This document shows, one piece after another, positions 1-8,101 of a DNA stretch of 64,000 bases; position 1 is the first letter of the stretch, and each line of letters begins with the position of its first letter. Both the position numbers and the translations under genes were made by a program. Under the pieces are notes generated by a model that worked only from the letters and a program-made list of their open reading frames with translations, ran no database searches and was not told the origin of the DNA. This stretch comes from Ga0077555 sp050250755 (GTDB lineage: Bacteria; Pseudomonadota; Alphaproteobacteria; Rhizobiales; Hyphomicrobiaceae): positions 1 through 64,000 of the forward strand of contig JBFWOB010000028.1 of NCBI GenBank assembly GCA_050250755.1. The letters are read 5' to 3'.

Positions 1-1393
1 CAAGGCCAAGGCAGTGTTGCGGGAAGAAGGTCAGGTTCACGCCGAAGAACATGAGCCAGAAATGCAGCCGGCCCAGTCGCTCGGAGTACATGTAGCCACT
101 CATCTTCGGGAACCAGTAATACCAGCCGGCGAACAGCGTGAAGAGGGCACCGAGGGACATCGTGTAATGGAAGTGCGCGACAACATAGTAGGTGTCATGC
201 ACCGCACGATCGACACCAGCGCTGGCCAAGACGATGCCCGTGACGCCGCCCATCGTAAAGACGAAGATGAACCCGAGCGCCCATAACATGGGTACCGTGA
301 AGCGGATTGAGCCGCCCCACATCGTCGCGATCCACGAGAAGACCTTAATCCCCGTCGGCACGCCGATCACCATGCTCGCGAATGCAAAGTAAGCTTGCGA
401 GTTTACGGAGATTCCCGAGGTGTACATATGGTGAGCCCATACGACGAAGCCGACACTGGCTATCGCAACCATCGCATAGACCATGCCGAGGTAGCCGAAG
501 ATCGGCTTCTTGGAGAAGGTGGCGATCACATGGCTGATCAGGCCGAAGCCCGGGAGAATGATAATATAGACCTCGGGATGCCCGAAGAACCAGAACAGGT
601 GTTGGTAGAGGACGGGATCGCCGCCGCCTGAGGCGGTGAAGAAAGTGGTTCCGAAGTTGCGATCTGTCAGCAACATCGTGATGGCACCCGCCAGCACAGG
701 CAGTGACAGCAGCAGCATGAACGCCGTGACGAGGATCGACCAGCAGAACAGCGGTACTTTGTGCATGGTCATGCCGGGCGCACGCATGTTGAAGATCGTT
801 GTGATGAAGTTGATCGACGACAAGATCGAGGACGCGCCGGCCAGATGGAGCGCAAGGATCGCAAAGTCGACGGCGGGGCCTGGATGGCCGCTCGTTGAGA
901 GCGGCGCGTAAGCGGTCCATCCTATACCTGGTCCGCAGCCGGTTATATCGCGAGCGGCTGCGTCCAGTAATTCGATGTTACAGGTTCCTTCGCCCGGCAC
1001 GAACAGCGAGATAAGCAATAGCGAGAGCGCGGCTGGCAGCAGCCAGAATGAGATATTGTTCAAGCGTGGGAACGCCATGTCCGGCGATCCCAGCATGAGC
1101 GGCACGAAATAGTTGCCAAAGCCCCCGAACAGCGCAGGCATGATCATGAAGAACACCATGATCAGGCCGTGACCTGTGGTGAAGACATTGAACAGGTGCG
1201 AATTGGCGAAATACTGAAGGCCCGGCTCCTTGAGCTCCAGGCGAATGCCGAGGGACAGAAGACCACCGATAATGCCGCCCAACATCGCGAACACCAAGTA
1301 CATCGTCCCGATGTCCTTGTGGTTCGTCGATAGAAGCCAGCGCCTCCAGCCATGTGGTCTGTCGTGTGGGTATGCTGCGGTGCCTGCAGTCAT
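1..1393 (-). CDS. ctaD: Cytochrome c oxidase subunit I (aa3 type), 3' end cut by window
   Basis: Catalytic subunit of a heme-copper terminal oxidase in the inner membrane; it reduces oxygen and pumps protons. About 464 codons are visible and the frame runs off the left edge. Reading from the ATG at 1393 shows the heme a ligand region TTGHG (His75), the D-channel segment GSPDMAFPRLNN (Asp105), the Glu-containing GHPEVY motif (Glu274) that marks A1-type pumps, a K-channel-type GVPTGIKVFSW segment, and AHFHYTMSLG near the cut end. The exposed loop before GWTAYAPLS is longer than I expect and has two cysteines (Cys138, Cys153). The gene is divergent from an FnrL-type regulator with an FNR box between them, so oxygen control is likely. 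A quinol oxidase cannot be fully excluded without subunit II. Confidence 0.95.
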   Translation of the reverse strand, partial: MTAGTAAYPHDRPHGWRRWLLSTNHKDIGTMYLVFAMLGGIIGGLLSLGIRLELKEPGLQYFANSHLFNVFTTGHGLIMVFFMIMPALFGGFGNYFVPLMLGSPDMAFPRLNNISFWLLPAALSLLLISLFVPGEGTCNIELLDAAARDITGCGPGIGWTAYAPLSTSGHPGPAVDFAILALHLAGASSILSSINFITTIFNMRAPGMTMHKVPLFCWSILVTAFMLLLSLPVLAGAITMLLTDRNFGTTFFTASGGGDPVLYQHLFWFFGHPEVYIIILPGFGLISHVIATFSKKPIFGYLGMVYAMVAIASVGFVVWAHHMYTSGISVNSQAYFAFASMVIGVPTGIKVFSWIATMWGGSIRFTVPMLWALGFIFVFTMGGVTGIVLASAGVDRAVHDTYYVVAHFHYTMSLGALFTLFAGWYYWFPKMSGYMYSERLGRLHFWLMFFGVNLTFFPQHCLGL

Positions 1394-1690
1394 GCCTGCC
1401 CCCGTTTTCTGCCAATTTCTCGAAGAGCGTGGTGTGGCAAGTGCCTCGCGTGTGCGCGCCGGCGCAGAAGACGTCGAGGACAGGGCACCACGGCCGATGC
1501 CAACAAGCCTCGGGCGTCGCCGACATTCGCGCTTGATCCAGATCAAGCCCGCCCTGCGGCGGATTCCCTCCTGCGACTGAATGCGGATTTGAACAAAAGG
1601 CGATCAAGGCGCGGAATGTGGGCGTTTGGCAAAGAGGGCAAACAGGAGCAAGAGTCGGCGGCTCGACGGGACACGAAGCGGAAGCATTTC
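1394..1690. other. Divergent promoter region of ctaD and fnrL
   Basis: This gap of about 300 bases lies between the two divergent starts. Apart from the FNR box at 1533-1546 I see no gene or hairpin. Open frames across it are shadows or upstream extensions of the regulator gene. Confidence 0.6.
1533..1546. promoter_or_regulatory. Perfect FNR/FixK box (anaerobox)
   Basis: The sequence TTGATCCAGATCAA matches the FNR-family consensus TTGAT-N4-ATCAA with no mismatch. It lies about 145 bases upstream of the fnrL start and about 140 bases upstream of the ctaD start, so it could serve either or both promoters. The regulator beside it carries the E-x-x-S-R recognition helix that fits this site, which suggests autoregulation and oxygen control of the oxidase. 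Confidence 0.75.
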
Positions 1691-2407
1691 ATGCGTCTTT
1701 CATGCCAAGCTTGTGTAAGTCGATCGCGAGCTCTGTGCCATGCGCTACCTGAGGCCGCGCGTATTCGCATCCATCGGTTGTCACGGCGGCGGCGGGTGCC
1801 AGCCGGCCGAGCGCTCTTCAATGAAGATGAAGCGGCTAAATTCGTCGCAACCGTTCTTTCGGGCGTTGCGAAGGTTTCAGTATCGCTCCCGGATGGGCGG
1901 ACGCAGGTGGTCGGCCTGCACTTTCCTTCGGATTTTATTGGCAGGCCATTTGCGGGCCCTATTCCTGATCTGACGGAGGCGGCAACCGACGTCGAACTCT
2001 GCTGCTTTGAGCGATCCGGTTTCGAGGCTCTGCTTATCGAGCACAAGGACCTTGAAGAGCATTTCGTGCGCCGGATGACGCGCGACCTCGATGATGCGCG
2101 CGAGTGGATGCTGCTACTGGGGCACAAAAGCGCGGAAGAGCGGATCGCGAGCTTGTTGCTGCTGTGTCTGCGGCGGCTGTCGCTTGACGATGGCGTGGCG
2201 GATGCGAAACGAGTGGCGGAGGTTCGCTTCACGCTGCCCTTATCGCGCACGGAGATGGCGCAATACCTCGGCCTGACGATCGAAACGGTCAGCCGGATGC
2301 TGAAGCGTCTGGTTGTCGATCATGTGATCGCGCTCGAATCCGGTCGGGGTGTGGTTGTGCTCGATCGCGGCGAGCTTGGCCGCCGCGCCGAGGCACTTCG
2401 TGTTTGA
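1691..2407 (+). CDS. fnrL: FnrL-type oxygen-sensing Crp/Fnr regulator
   Basis: This is a 238-residue transcription factor. The N-terminus has Cys5, Cys8 and Cys16 (C-x2-C-x7-C) and there is a Cys pair at 104-105 in the cyclic-nucleotide-like domain; together they fit the four ligands of an oxygen-labile 4Fe-4S cluster as in alphaproteobacterial FnrL. The C-terminal helix-turn-helix (about residues 184-206) contains ETVSR, the FNR-type specificity residues. A longer frame is open upstream, but the ATG at 1691 puts the cysteine cluster at the protein start as in the family and has GGAAG in front. It is divergent from ctaD with a perfect FNR box between and converges on the OmpA-like gene 28 bases away. 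Confidence 0.85.
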   Translation: MRLSCQACVSRSRALCHALPEAARIRIHRLSRRRRVPAGRALFNEDEAAKFVATVLSGVAKVSVSLPDGRTQVVGLHFPSDFIGRPFAGPIPDLTEAATDVELCCFERSGFEALLIEHKDLEEHFVRRMTRDLDDAREWMLLLGHKSAEERIASLLLLCLRRLSLDDGVADAKRVAEVRFTLPLSRTEMAQYLGLTIETVSRMLKRLVVDHVIALESGRGVVVLDRGELGRRAEALRV

Positions 2408-2435
2408 CGACAGCCAGCGAGAAGCTCCCGTGCAC

Positions 2436-3464
2436 TCAGCGGTTCGTGAGCTTCAGCTCGATGCGACGGTTCTTGCGAAGGATCTCGTCGGTGTCGCCCA
2501 CCTCGAGTGGGGCGAACTCGCCGTAGCCCGCGGCCACGAGCCGATGCGCCGCGACGCCGCGGCTGATGAGATACTTTACGACAGAAATGGCGCGCGCCGA
2601 CGACAGCTCCCAGTTGGAGGGGAACTCACGGCTTTGAATGGGACGGGCGTCCGTGTGGCCGTCGACCTGCAGTACCCAATCGACCTCCGAAGGGATCTGG
2701 CGTTCGATCTCGACGATTGCCTGCGCGAGCTGATCCATGGCGGCCAGACCATCCACCGTCATTTGCGCCTGACCCGATGGAAACAGCACTTCAGACTGGA
2801 AGACGAACCGGTCGCCGACGACGCGGATGTCCTTGCGTCCCTTCAACAGCTCGCGAAGTCGCCCGAAGAAATCCGATCGATAGCGTTGCAGTTCCTGAAC
2901 TTGTCGCGCCAGCACAAGGTTGAGGCGAGCACCAAGGTCATTGATACGGGCCTGCGAATCCTTGTCCTTGGCTTCCGCAGCCTGCAGGGCCTCGTTGAGT
3001 GCCGCGATCTGGCGACGGAGCGCAAGAAGCTGCTGGTTGAGCAGATCGACCTTGGCGAGAGCATCGCTCGACACGTTCTTCTCGTCGGAGAGCTCCTTCG
3101 AAAGCGCGGAAATCCGCTGCTCGGCCGTCGTAGCACGCGTATCGCCCAGTCCCGCGACGCCCGTGAGGCGCTCGTTTTCGGAGCTTAGGGACGCAAGCGA
3201 GGATTTGAGTGCGGCCAGTTCATCCTCTAGCGACTTGCCCTTGCCTTTCTCCAGCGAAAGGAGACTTGTCAGCTCCGCGATTTGGCGTGTGAGTCTTTTG
3301 AGGGCGCTGTCCTTCCCGGATGCCTCCTGACCCACAAAGTACTGCGAGATCATAAAAATCGACATCAGGAAGGTGACGGTGAGCAGCAGTGTCGAGAGGA
3401 CGTCGACGTAGCCCGGCCAGAATTCGCCGTGATCCCCTCCGCGACGAGCACGTCCGCGGGCCAT
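2436..3464 (-). CDS. MotB/OmpA-like peptidoglycan-binding protein
   Basis: 342 residues. A short cytoplasmic N-terminus is followed by one membrane segment (about 21-44) that starts with Asp21 in WPGYVDVLSTLLL, the position of the proton-binding Asp of MotB and ExbD proteins. A long coiled coil follows (about 52-170, rich in Ala, Leu, Lys and Glu), then an OmpA-type peptidoglycan-binding domain with GHTDARPI and a basic RKNRRIELKL end. The MotA/ExbB-like partner lies 3 bases upstream on the same strand, so the two should form an ion-driven inner-membrane motor anchored in the wall. What it drives cannot be read from the sequence. No flagellar genes are nearby. Confidence 0.8.
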   Translation of the reverse strand: MARGRARRGGDHGEFWPGYVDVLSTLLLTVTFLMSIFMISQYFVGQEASGKDSALKRLTRQIAELTSLLSLEKGKGKSLEDELAALKSSLASLSSENERLTGVAGLGDTRATTAEQRISALSKELSDEKNVSSDALAKVDLLNQQLLALRRQIAALNEALQAAEAKDKDSQARINDLGARLNLVLARQVQELQRYRSDFFGRLRELLKGRKDIRVVGDRFVFQSEVLFPSGQAQMTVDGLAAMDQLAQAIVEIERQIPSEVDWVLQVDGHTDARPIQSREFPSNWELSSARAISVVKYLISRGVAAHRLVAAGYGEFAPLEVGDTDEILRKNRRIELKLTNR

Positions 3465-3467
3465 GGA

Positions 3468-4505
3468 TCAAACCTCTCTGCGAGACATGGATCGGGCGAG
3501 GTCCTTCAAAGTCGATGCAACTTCGGTTTGGCGTGCCGCTTGGTCGTCGATCCATTCACGAACGACTTTTTGCTCCGCGCGCATCTGCCGGACGAGTTGA
3601 TCGACGCCCTGGGCGAGCTCCCGGATCGGCTGTCCGCCACCGTCCGCCCCCTCCGTACTGCCGTCGATCCGCCCGCCGAGGTCGGTAATGGCCCGCTGCA
3701 AATCGAAAACGGCGACTTGGAGCTGGCGGGCTGACGCGTCGCTGCCGACGACCCCAGACGCGGGCGACAGATCCGTAATGCCGGAAAGCCACTCCTCGAG
3801 CTCGTTGTAGAAGCGGTTATGGGCATGATTTGCCTGCAACTCCAGGAACCCGAGAACGAGGGAGCCGGAAAGCCCGAGAAGCGACGCGGAGAATGCCGTA
3901 CCCATGCCTCGTAGCGGTGCCGCGAGGCCGTTCTTCAGCTCCTCGAAGACGAGCACGCTGTCGGATTGGCGTGTGTCGAGCGTGTTGATCGCTTTGCCGA
4001 CGGATTGGATCGTTTCGAGCAAGCCCCAGAATGTGCCAAGCAAACCGAGAAACACGAGAAGGCCCACAAGATAGCGGCCGGTCTCGCGTGATTCATCCAG
4101 GCGCCCTCCGATCGAATCCATGATGGAGCGCATGGTCTGCGCTGAGAGTGAGAGAGCCCCGGTCCGATCTCGGAGCATGGTTGCCATGGGCGATAGAAGA
4201 ACGGGCTTGTGCGCAATGGCGAGGCCCGGGTCGGCGATGCGAAAGGCGTTAACCCATCGGACTTCCGGGTAGAGGCGTACGACCTGGGTAAAGGCGCGCA
4301 GGATGCCAATTGCGAGAACGGCAACGATCAGGCCGTTCAAGGCCGGATTGTTCCAGAAAGCGATTGCCAGCTCTTTGCCGATAATGGCGACCAGGAAGCC
4401 GACGAGGACCAGGAAAATGAACATGCCCCGGAGAAAGCCACCCGGCGTGTTCAGCGTTCGCGAGAACGGCCGCGCCCCGGCCTCTGCTGATCGAACTCTC
4501 GCCAT
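3468..4505 (-). CDS. MotA/TolQ/ExbB-family proton channel protein
   Basis: 345 residues with four hydrophobic segments: two near the N-terminus (about 27-46 and 52-70) and two around the conserved channel region, with LLGTFWGLLETIQSVG and GMGTAFSASLLGLSGSLVLG. These two match the pore helices of MotA/TolQ/ExbB proteins. A soluble C-terminal tail of about 100 residues includes a heptad-like stretch before the end. It is followed 3 bases later by the MotB/OmpA-like gene, so the two are co-transcribed. It is probably a general envelope motor rather than the flagellar stator, since it lacks the large MotA cytoplasmic loop and no flagellar genes flank it. Confidence 0.8.
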   Translation of the reverse strand: MARVRSAEAGARPFSRTLNTPGGFLRGMFIFLVLVGFLVAIIGKELAIAFWNNPALNGLIVAVLAIGILRAFTQVVRLYPEVRWVNAFRIADPGLAIAHKPVLLSPMATMLRDRTGALSLSAQTMRSIMDSIGGRLDESRETGRYLVGLLVFLGLLGTFWGLLETIQSVGKAINTLDTRQSDSVLVFEELKNGLAAPLRGMGTAFSASLLGLSGSLVLGFLELQANHAHNRFYNELEEWLSGITDLSPASGVVGSDASARQLQVAVFDLQRAITDLGGRIDGSTEGADGGGQPIRELAQGVDQLVRQMRAEQKVVREWIDDQAARQTEVASTLKDLARSMSRREV

Positions 4506-4616
4506 CGCCTTCCCTCCGCCCTCTGCGATCCCCGGCGTAGCTTATCTCGGGATCATGGCAGCACAACACAGCGTGCCGATTGAGCTTACTGGTCTTGCGC
4601 CATTGTTCCTGTCTCG

Positions 4617-5405
4617 TCAGGCGGCCTTTATGAGGGCAAGCATATGTTTTTGAACATTACCGTTGCCCGCCAGCACCTCGCCGCTATCCAGCATGGTGGT
4701 CCCCCCTCCGAGATCGCTCACAATGCCCCCGGCCTCCCGCACCATCAGGATGCCGGCAGCCATGTCCCAAGCTTGCAAGCCATGCTCCCAATAGGCGTCG
4801 AACCGGCCGGCCGCAACCCATGCCAGATCGAGCGCCGCCGCCCCCAGGCGGCGCACGCCCGAAGTCTCGCGCATTGCCGCCTCGCATTCGGACAGAAAGC
4901 GCTTGTGGCCCGGGCGACCGCGGTGCGGAATGCCAGTGACAACGAGGCAATCGGCCAAGGTCCGACGATTGGCGACTCGCAGGCGACGGTCGTTGAGAAA
5001 CGAGCCTTTGCCTTTCTCTGCCGTGAAAAGCTCGTTGGTCGCGGGATTGTAGATGACGCCTGCAACCAGCTCTCCCTCGCGCTCGAGGGCGATGGAGATG
5101 GCGAAGTGCGGCACACCATGCAGGAAGTTGGTCGTGCCATCGAGCGGGTCGACAATCCATCGATGTGATTTGTCCGGGCCTTCGACCGCGCCGCGCTCTT
5201 CCATCAGAAACCCGTAGCCGTGCCGCGCCCGGGAAAGCTCCGCGAAGAGAATGTCCTCCGCCTTATGATCGGCCGCCGAAACGAAATTGGCAGGGCCTTT
5301 CACCGAGACCTGTAGTTGCTCGACCTCGCCGAAGTCGCGCGCGAGACTGCGGCCCGCCTTTCGAGCGGCCGCAACCATCACGTTCATGAGTGCCGACTGG
5401 GGCAT
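4617..5405 (-). CDS. suhB: Inositol monophosphatase family protein (SuhB-like)
   Basis: 262 residues, normal for the family. It should be a Mg2+-dependent sugar-phosphate phosphatase, acting on inositol-1-phosphate or related phosphates. Visible metal-binding motifs are Glu69/Glu70 in FLMEERG, WIVDPLDGTTNF with Asp86 and Asp89, and WDMAAG with Asp214. An AGAGAGGG ribosome site precedes the ATG. The MotA/MotB-like pair follows downstream on the same strand after a gap of about 110 bases, so it may be the first gene of that unit. The physiological substrate is not evident. Confidence 0.88.
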   Translation of the reverse strand: MPQSALMNVMVAAARKAGRSLARDFGEVEQLQVSVKGPANFVSAADHKAEDILFAELSRARHGYGFLMEERGAVEGPDKSHRWIVDPLDGTTNFLHGVPHFAISIALEREGELVAGVIYNPATNELFTAEKGKGSFLNDRRLRVANRRTLADCLVVTGIPHRGRPGHKRFLSECEAAMRETSGVRRLGAAALDLAWVAAGRFDAYWEHGLQAWDMAAGILMVREAGGIVSDLGGGTTMLDSGEVLAGNGNVQKHMLALIKAA

Positions 5406-5766
5406 CTACCCTCTCTCTTTGTGTCCAAGCAAACCGTTGGGCGAAATGTGCTGAAGCGCGGTTGCAGCCTCGCGAGTGCCGCAGAACCCGGTTTGCGCAA
5501 GTTCAATCTGTTGATGCAGTGCACTATCGCCGGACGCGTCGGCTGGCAAGCGGACCTTGACCGAGCGCACGAATGAGCGTAGTTCGCCGCTCATGAACAG
5601 CATCGTCGACCGAGCTCGTCGTCATTTCCGCCGGACGAAAATCCGAGCGGCGTGCGTTGCTGCCTGATCCTATACCTTTCCCGATCAGTCATACATCGCG
5701 CCGCACCTGAGAGGGAAAGCGGCGTACCGAAGGCCGGCTTCTCTCAAGCACACCGAGGGAACAGCC
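5406..5766. other. Divergent intergenic region without a gene
   Basis: This gap of 361 bases separates suhB (minus) from the PaiB-like gene (plus). It presumably holds both promoters. I see no credible small gene, RNA or strong hairpin in it. Confidence 0.5.
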
Positions 5767-6417
5767 ATGTACGTCAATCCCACCTTCAAGACCGACGAAG
5801 AAACCGCTTGGGCCTATGTGGCTGAGCGCGGCTTCGGCGCTGTCATTGCCATCGACGACGGCATTCCTACTGCCTCGCAGGTGCCTTTGCTGATCACCGA
5901 AGTCGAAGGTCGGCGGCGTATCGAGTTTCATGTGGCCCGCGTGAATCGGCTGCACGAGGTTGTCGCGCGCAATCCGAAAGTGCTGGTGGTCGTATCGGGG
6001 CCGGACGCCTACATCTCGCCGGATTGGTACGCCTCCGCCGATCAGGTTCCGACCTGGAACTATCGGGCCGCGCACATCACCGGCCTGGCACGGCCGATGC
6101 CGCCGGAGAGGGCGCACGAGCACGTCGAGCGGATGAGCCTCTTTTTCGAGCGGCGTCTCGCTCCGAAGAAGCCTTGGAGCACCTCGAAGATGACTGATGC
6201 AAAGTTGAGAGCCATGCTCCGCGCCATCGTCCCGATCGAGATCGAGGTCGAGCAGTTGGAGGCTTCAACCAAGCTCGGCCAGAACAAGTCGGTCGCCGAT
6301 CGCATGGAGGCGGCGAGGATGCTGGCGTGGCGCGGCGGGTGGGGCGAGACGGCTGTTGCCGAGGCCATGCGGGGCGTAATCAAGAGCGATTTGGACGAGG
6401 CGAAGAAGGCGGGCTGA
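5767..6417 (+). CDS. PaiB-like FMN-binding negative regulator family protein
   Basis: 216 residues of the split-barrel FMN-binding fold. The start MYVNPTFK, the central PTWNYRAAHITG and the C-terminal KLGQNKSVADR are the signature segments of the PaiB family (Bacillus PaiB was described as a negative regulator of protease and sporulation genes together with the acetyltransferase PaiA). A GAGGGA ribosome site precedes the ATG. The next gene on the same strand encodes a MarR-GNAT fusion, so a PaiA/PaiB-like pairing of acetyltransferase and FMN-binding protein is possible. The actual function in this organism is unknown. Confidence 0.85.
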   Translation: MYVNPTFKTDEETAWAYVAERGFGAVIAIDDGIPTASQVPLLITEVEGRRRIEFHVARVNRLHEVVARNPKVLVVVSGPDAYISPDWYASADQVPTWNYRAAHITGLARPMPPERAHEHVERMSLFFERRLAPKKPWSTSKMTDAKLRAMLRAIVPIEIEVEQLEASTKLGQNKSVADRMEAARMLAWRGGWGETAVAEAMRGVIKSDLDEAKKAG

Positions 6418-6502
6418 GGAGCCATAGGATCGCGGGCATGCAGGTGCTTGCTTTTGGCAAGTATCTCGAAAATACTCTGCGGATGTCGCCCCCGGAGATC
6501 CC

Positions 6503-7429
6503 ATGCCTGATGCCAGCGTTGATGCCGTTCGGAGATTCTCCCGTTATTACACGCGTCGTATTGGCGTTCTCGAGGATGGCCTGCTTGGGAGCGGTCTCAC
6601 GTTGCCCCAAGGGCGGCTGCTTTACGAGATCGCTCAGTGCCAGGATGGCTCAGCAACACCGGGAGAGATGGCGGCGCTGCTCGAGCTCGACGCGGGTTAC
6701 GTCAGTCGGCTCGTTGCAGCCCTGGAAGCGCGAAACCTTGTGGTCCGTGCGTCTTCGACCTCCGACGCACGCCGCGTCGTGCTGCGACTAACAGAGAAAG
6801 GGCGTGCGGCATTTGCCGCCGTCGACAATCGGTCACACAACGAGGTGTCGGCTCTTCTTGGACGGATTCGGCCGGAGGCGAGGGCGCGTGTCGTCGAGGC
6901 CATGCGTACAATCGAGCGCGATCTCGAGCTGCAGGGGAAGGCGCCGCATCGGGTCACGTTGCGAGAGCCACGGTGCGGCGACATCGGTTGGATCGTGCAT
7001 CGGCACGGGGCGCTCTACCACGAGGAATACGGCTGGGACTGGAGCTTCGAAGCGCTGGTGGCCAAGGTTGCGGGCGAGTTCGTCGATCAATTCAACGCCT
7101 CTCGCGATTGTTGTCGAATCGCAGACGTGGACGGTGAAGTGGTCGGTTCGGCATTCGTTGTGCGGAGCCAGGATCCAAGAGTAGCGAAGCTACGGCTTGT
7201 CTATGTCGAACCCGCGATGAGGGGAACAGGCGTGGGCCAGCGCCTTGTCGAGGCTTGCATGGTGTTCGCACGGGATGCCGGATACGGCCGGATGACGCTC
7301 TGGACCAACGATCCGCTTGTTGCGGCCCGCCGCCTTTACCAACGACTCGGCTTCGAGATGATTGCATCGGAGCCGGTTACTGCGTTCGGGCATGCAATGA
7401 TGAGCGAGACGTGGGAGCGCGACTTGTAA
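6503..7429 (+). CDS. MarR-type regulator fused to GNAT acetyltransferase
   Basis: 308 residues in two domains. Residues about 1-145 form a MarR winged helix (helix-turn-helix around PGEMAALLELDAGYVSRLV and the wing SDARRVVLRLTEKG). Residues about 155-308 form a GNAT N-acetyltransferase with the acetyl-CoA loop RGTGVGQRLVEAC and the ending YQRLGFEM. Such fusions are known in bacteria but their substrates are mostly unknown; the design suggests a regulator that also acetylates a small molecule or responds to it. CGGAG lies before the ATG. It follows the PaiB-like gene by 85 bases on the same strand. Confidence 0.88.
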   Translation: MPDASVDAVRRFSRYYTRRIGVLEDGLLGSGLTLPQGRLLYEIAQCQDGSATPGEMAALLELDAGYVSRLVAALEARNLVVRASSTSDARRVVLRLTEKGRAAFAAVDNRSHNEVSALLGRIRPEARARVVEAMRTIERDLELQGKAPHRVTLREPRCGDIGWIVHRHGALYHEEYGWDWSFEALVAKVAGEFVDQFNASRDCCRIADVDGEVVGSAFVVRSQDPRVAKLRLVYVEPAMRGTGVGQRLVEACMVFARDAGYGRMTLWTNDPLVAARRLYQRLGFEMIASEPVTAFGHAMMSETWERDL

Positions 7430-7485
7430 ATCGCGCTCCAGAAGCCTTTGCCGGGCATTGGGAACTTCGTGGCGCGCAAGCGATC

Positions 7486-8064
7486 TTATCCGCGCGGTTC
7501 GGTCCAGCTTTCCGAGAAAGCCAAGGCCGAAGTCGAGAACGGGCGGCCTTCGCGGTCGAGCGGCCATGGCTTCCCGGACGCAATATTCCCATTATAAATG
7601 AGGCGGCCCCCGAGCGCCGGAATAAGCACGGTATTCAGGCCGTATTTGCGGCCGTTATGGCCTGGCTGATGGTGAAGCATCAGCGGATCGCCGATGTCGT
7701 ACCACGTGAGCGCGATATCCTCAGTGGTCGTCACGACGCGCTCGGTCCAGAACGTGCGGGGATCGCCTTCCTTCTCGAACTGGGCGTCGGAGACAGGAAG
7801 ATCCTTGTCGGCCAATTCGGGATTGAGCATGCCTTGCACTGTGCCCTGCAGCCAGCGGGTCATCGAAATGTTGTCGGAATAGACGCGCCACTTTCCGTCC
7901 GTCACCTCGCTCTTCAGAAAAAGAACGTGCCCGGGTCCCATAGGCGAAAGGTTGATGCGCCAGTAGCTGGCATTGGTTGTGAGCGGTCCGTCAGCCGCTG
8001 ACGATAGACGAAGAAATGGGTTTTCGCCGGTGAGGATGGTCTTGTTCGGATCTGCGATCGACAT
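7486..8064 (-). CDS. Conserved-looking protein of unknown function
   Basis: 192 residues from the ATG at 8064, which has a clear TTGGAG ribosome site. A longer frame is open upstream but overlaps the preceding gene without support. The protein is soluble, without signal peptide or membrane segment, and is rich in Trp, Pro and Gly; features include RWLQGTVQGML, TWYDIGDPLMLHHQPGHNG and WPLDREGRPF. I do not recognise the family. It is the last gene of a minus-strand run metY, hydrolase, gamma-glutamyltransferase and this gene, 37 bases after the transferase, so a role in the same metabolic unit is likely. Confidence 0.7.
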   Translation of the reverse strand: MSIADPNKTILTGENPFLRLSSAADGPLTTNASYWRINLSPMGPGHVLFLKSEVTDGKWRVYSDNISMTRWLQGTVQGMLNPELADKDLPVSDAQFEKEGDPRTFWTERVVTTTEDIALTWYDIGDPLMLHHQPGHNGRKYGLNTVLIPALGGRLIYNGNIASGKPWPLDREGRPFSTSALAFSESWTEPRG

Positions 8065-8101
8065 GCTTTTCTCCAAGGTTGCGTATCTTCTGGTGTGAGC
8101 G

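Noticed and set aside
978..1607. Minus-strand open frame of 209 codons over the oxidase gene
   Set aside because: It is a frame-shadow of ctaD; the oxidase frame itself runs off the left edge and explains the region.
1352..1690. Longer N-terminus of the Fnr-type regulator
   Set aside because: The extra 113 residues are Arg-rich and not family-like, and they would cover the FNR box; the ATG at 1691 places the Cys cluster correctly.
2436..4505. Zorya-like defence system (ZorA/ZorB are MotA/MotB-like)
   Set aside because: No ZorC, ZorD or ZorE-type genes flank the pair; the neighbours are suhB and a regulator, and such pairs are ordinary in this bacterial group.
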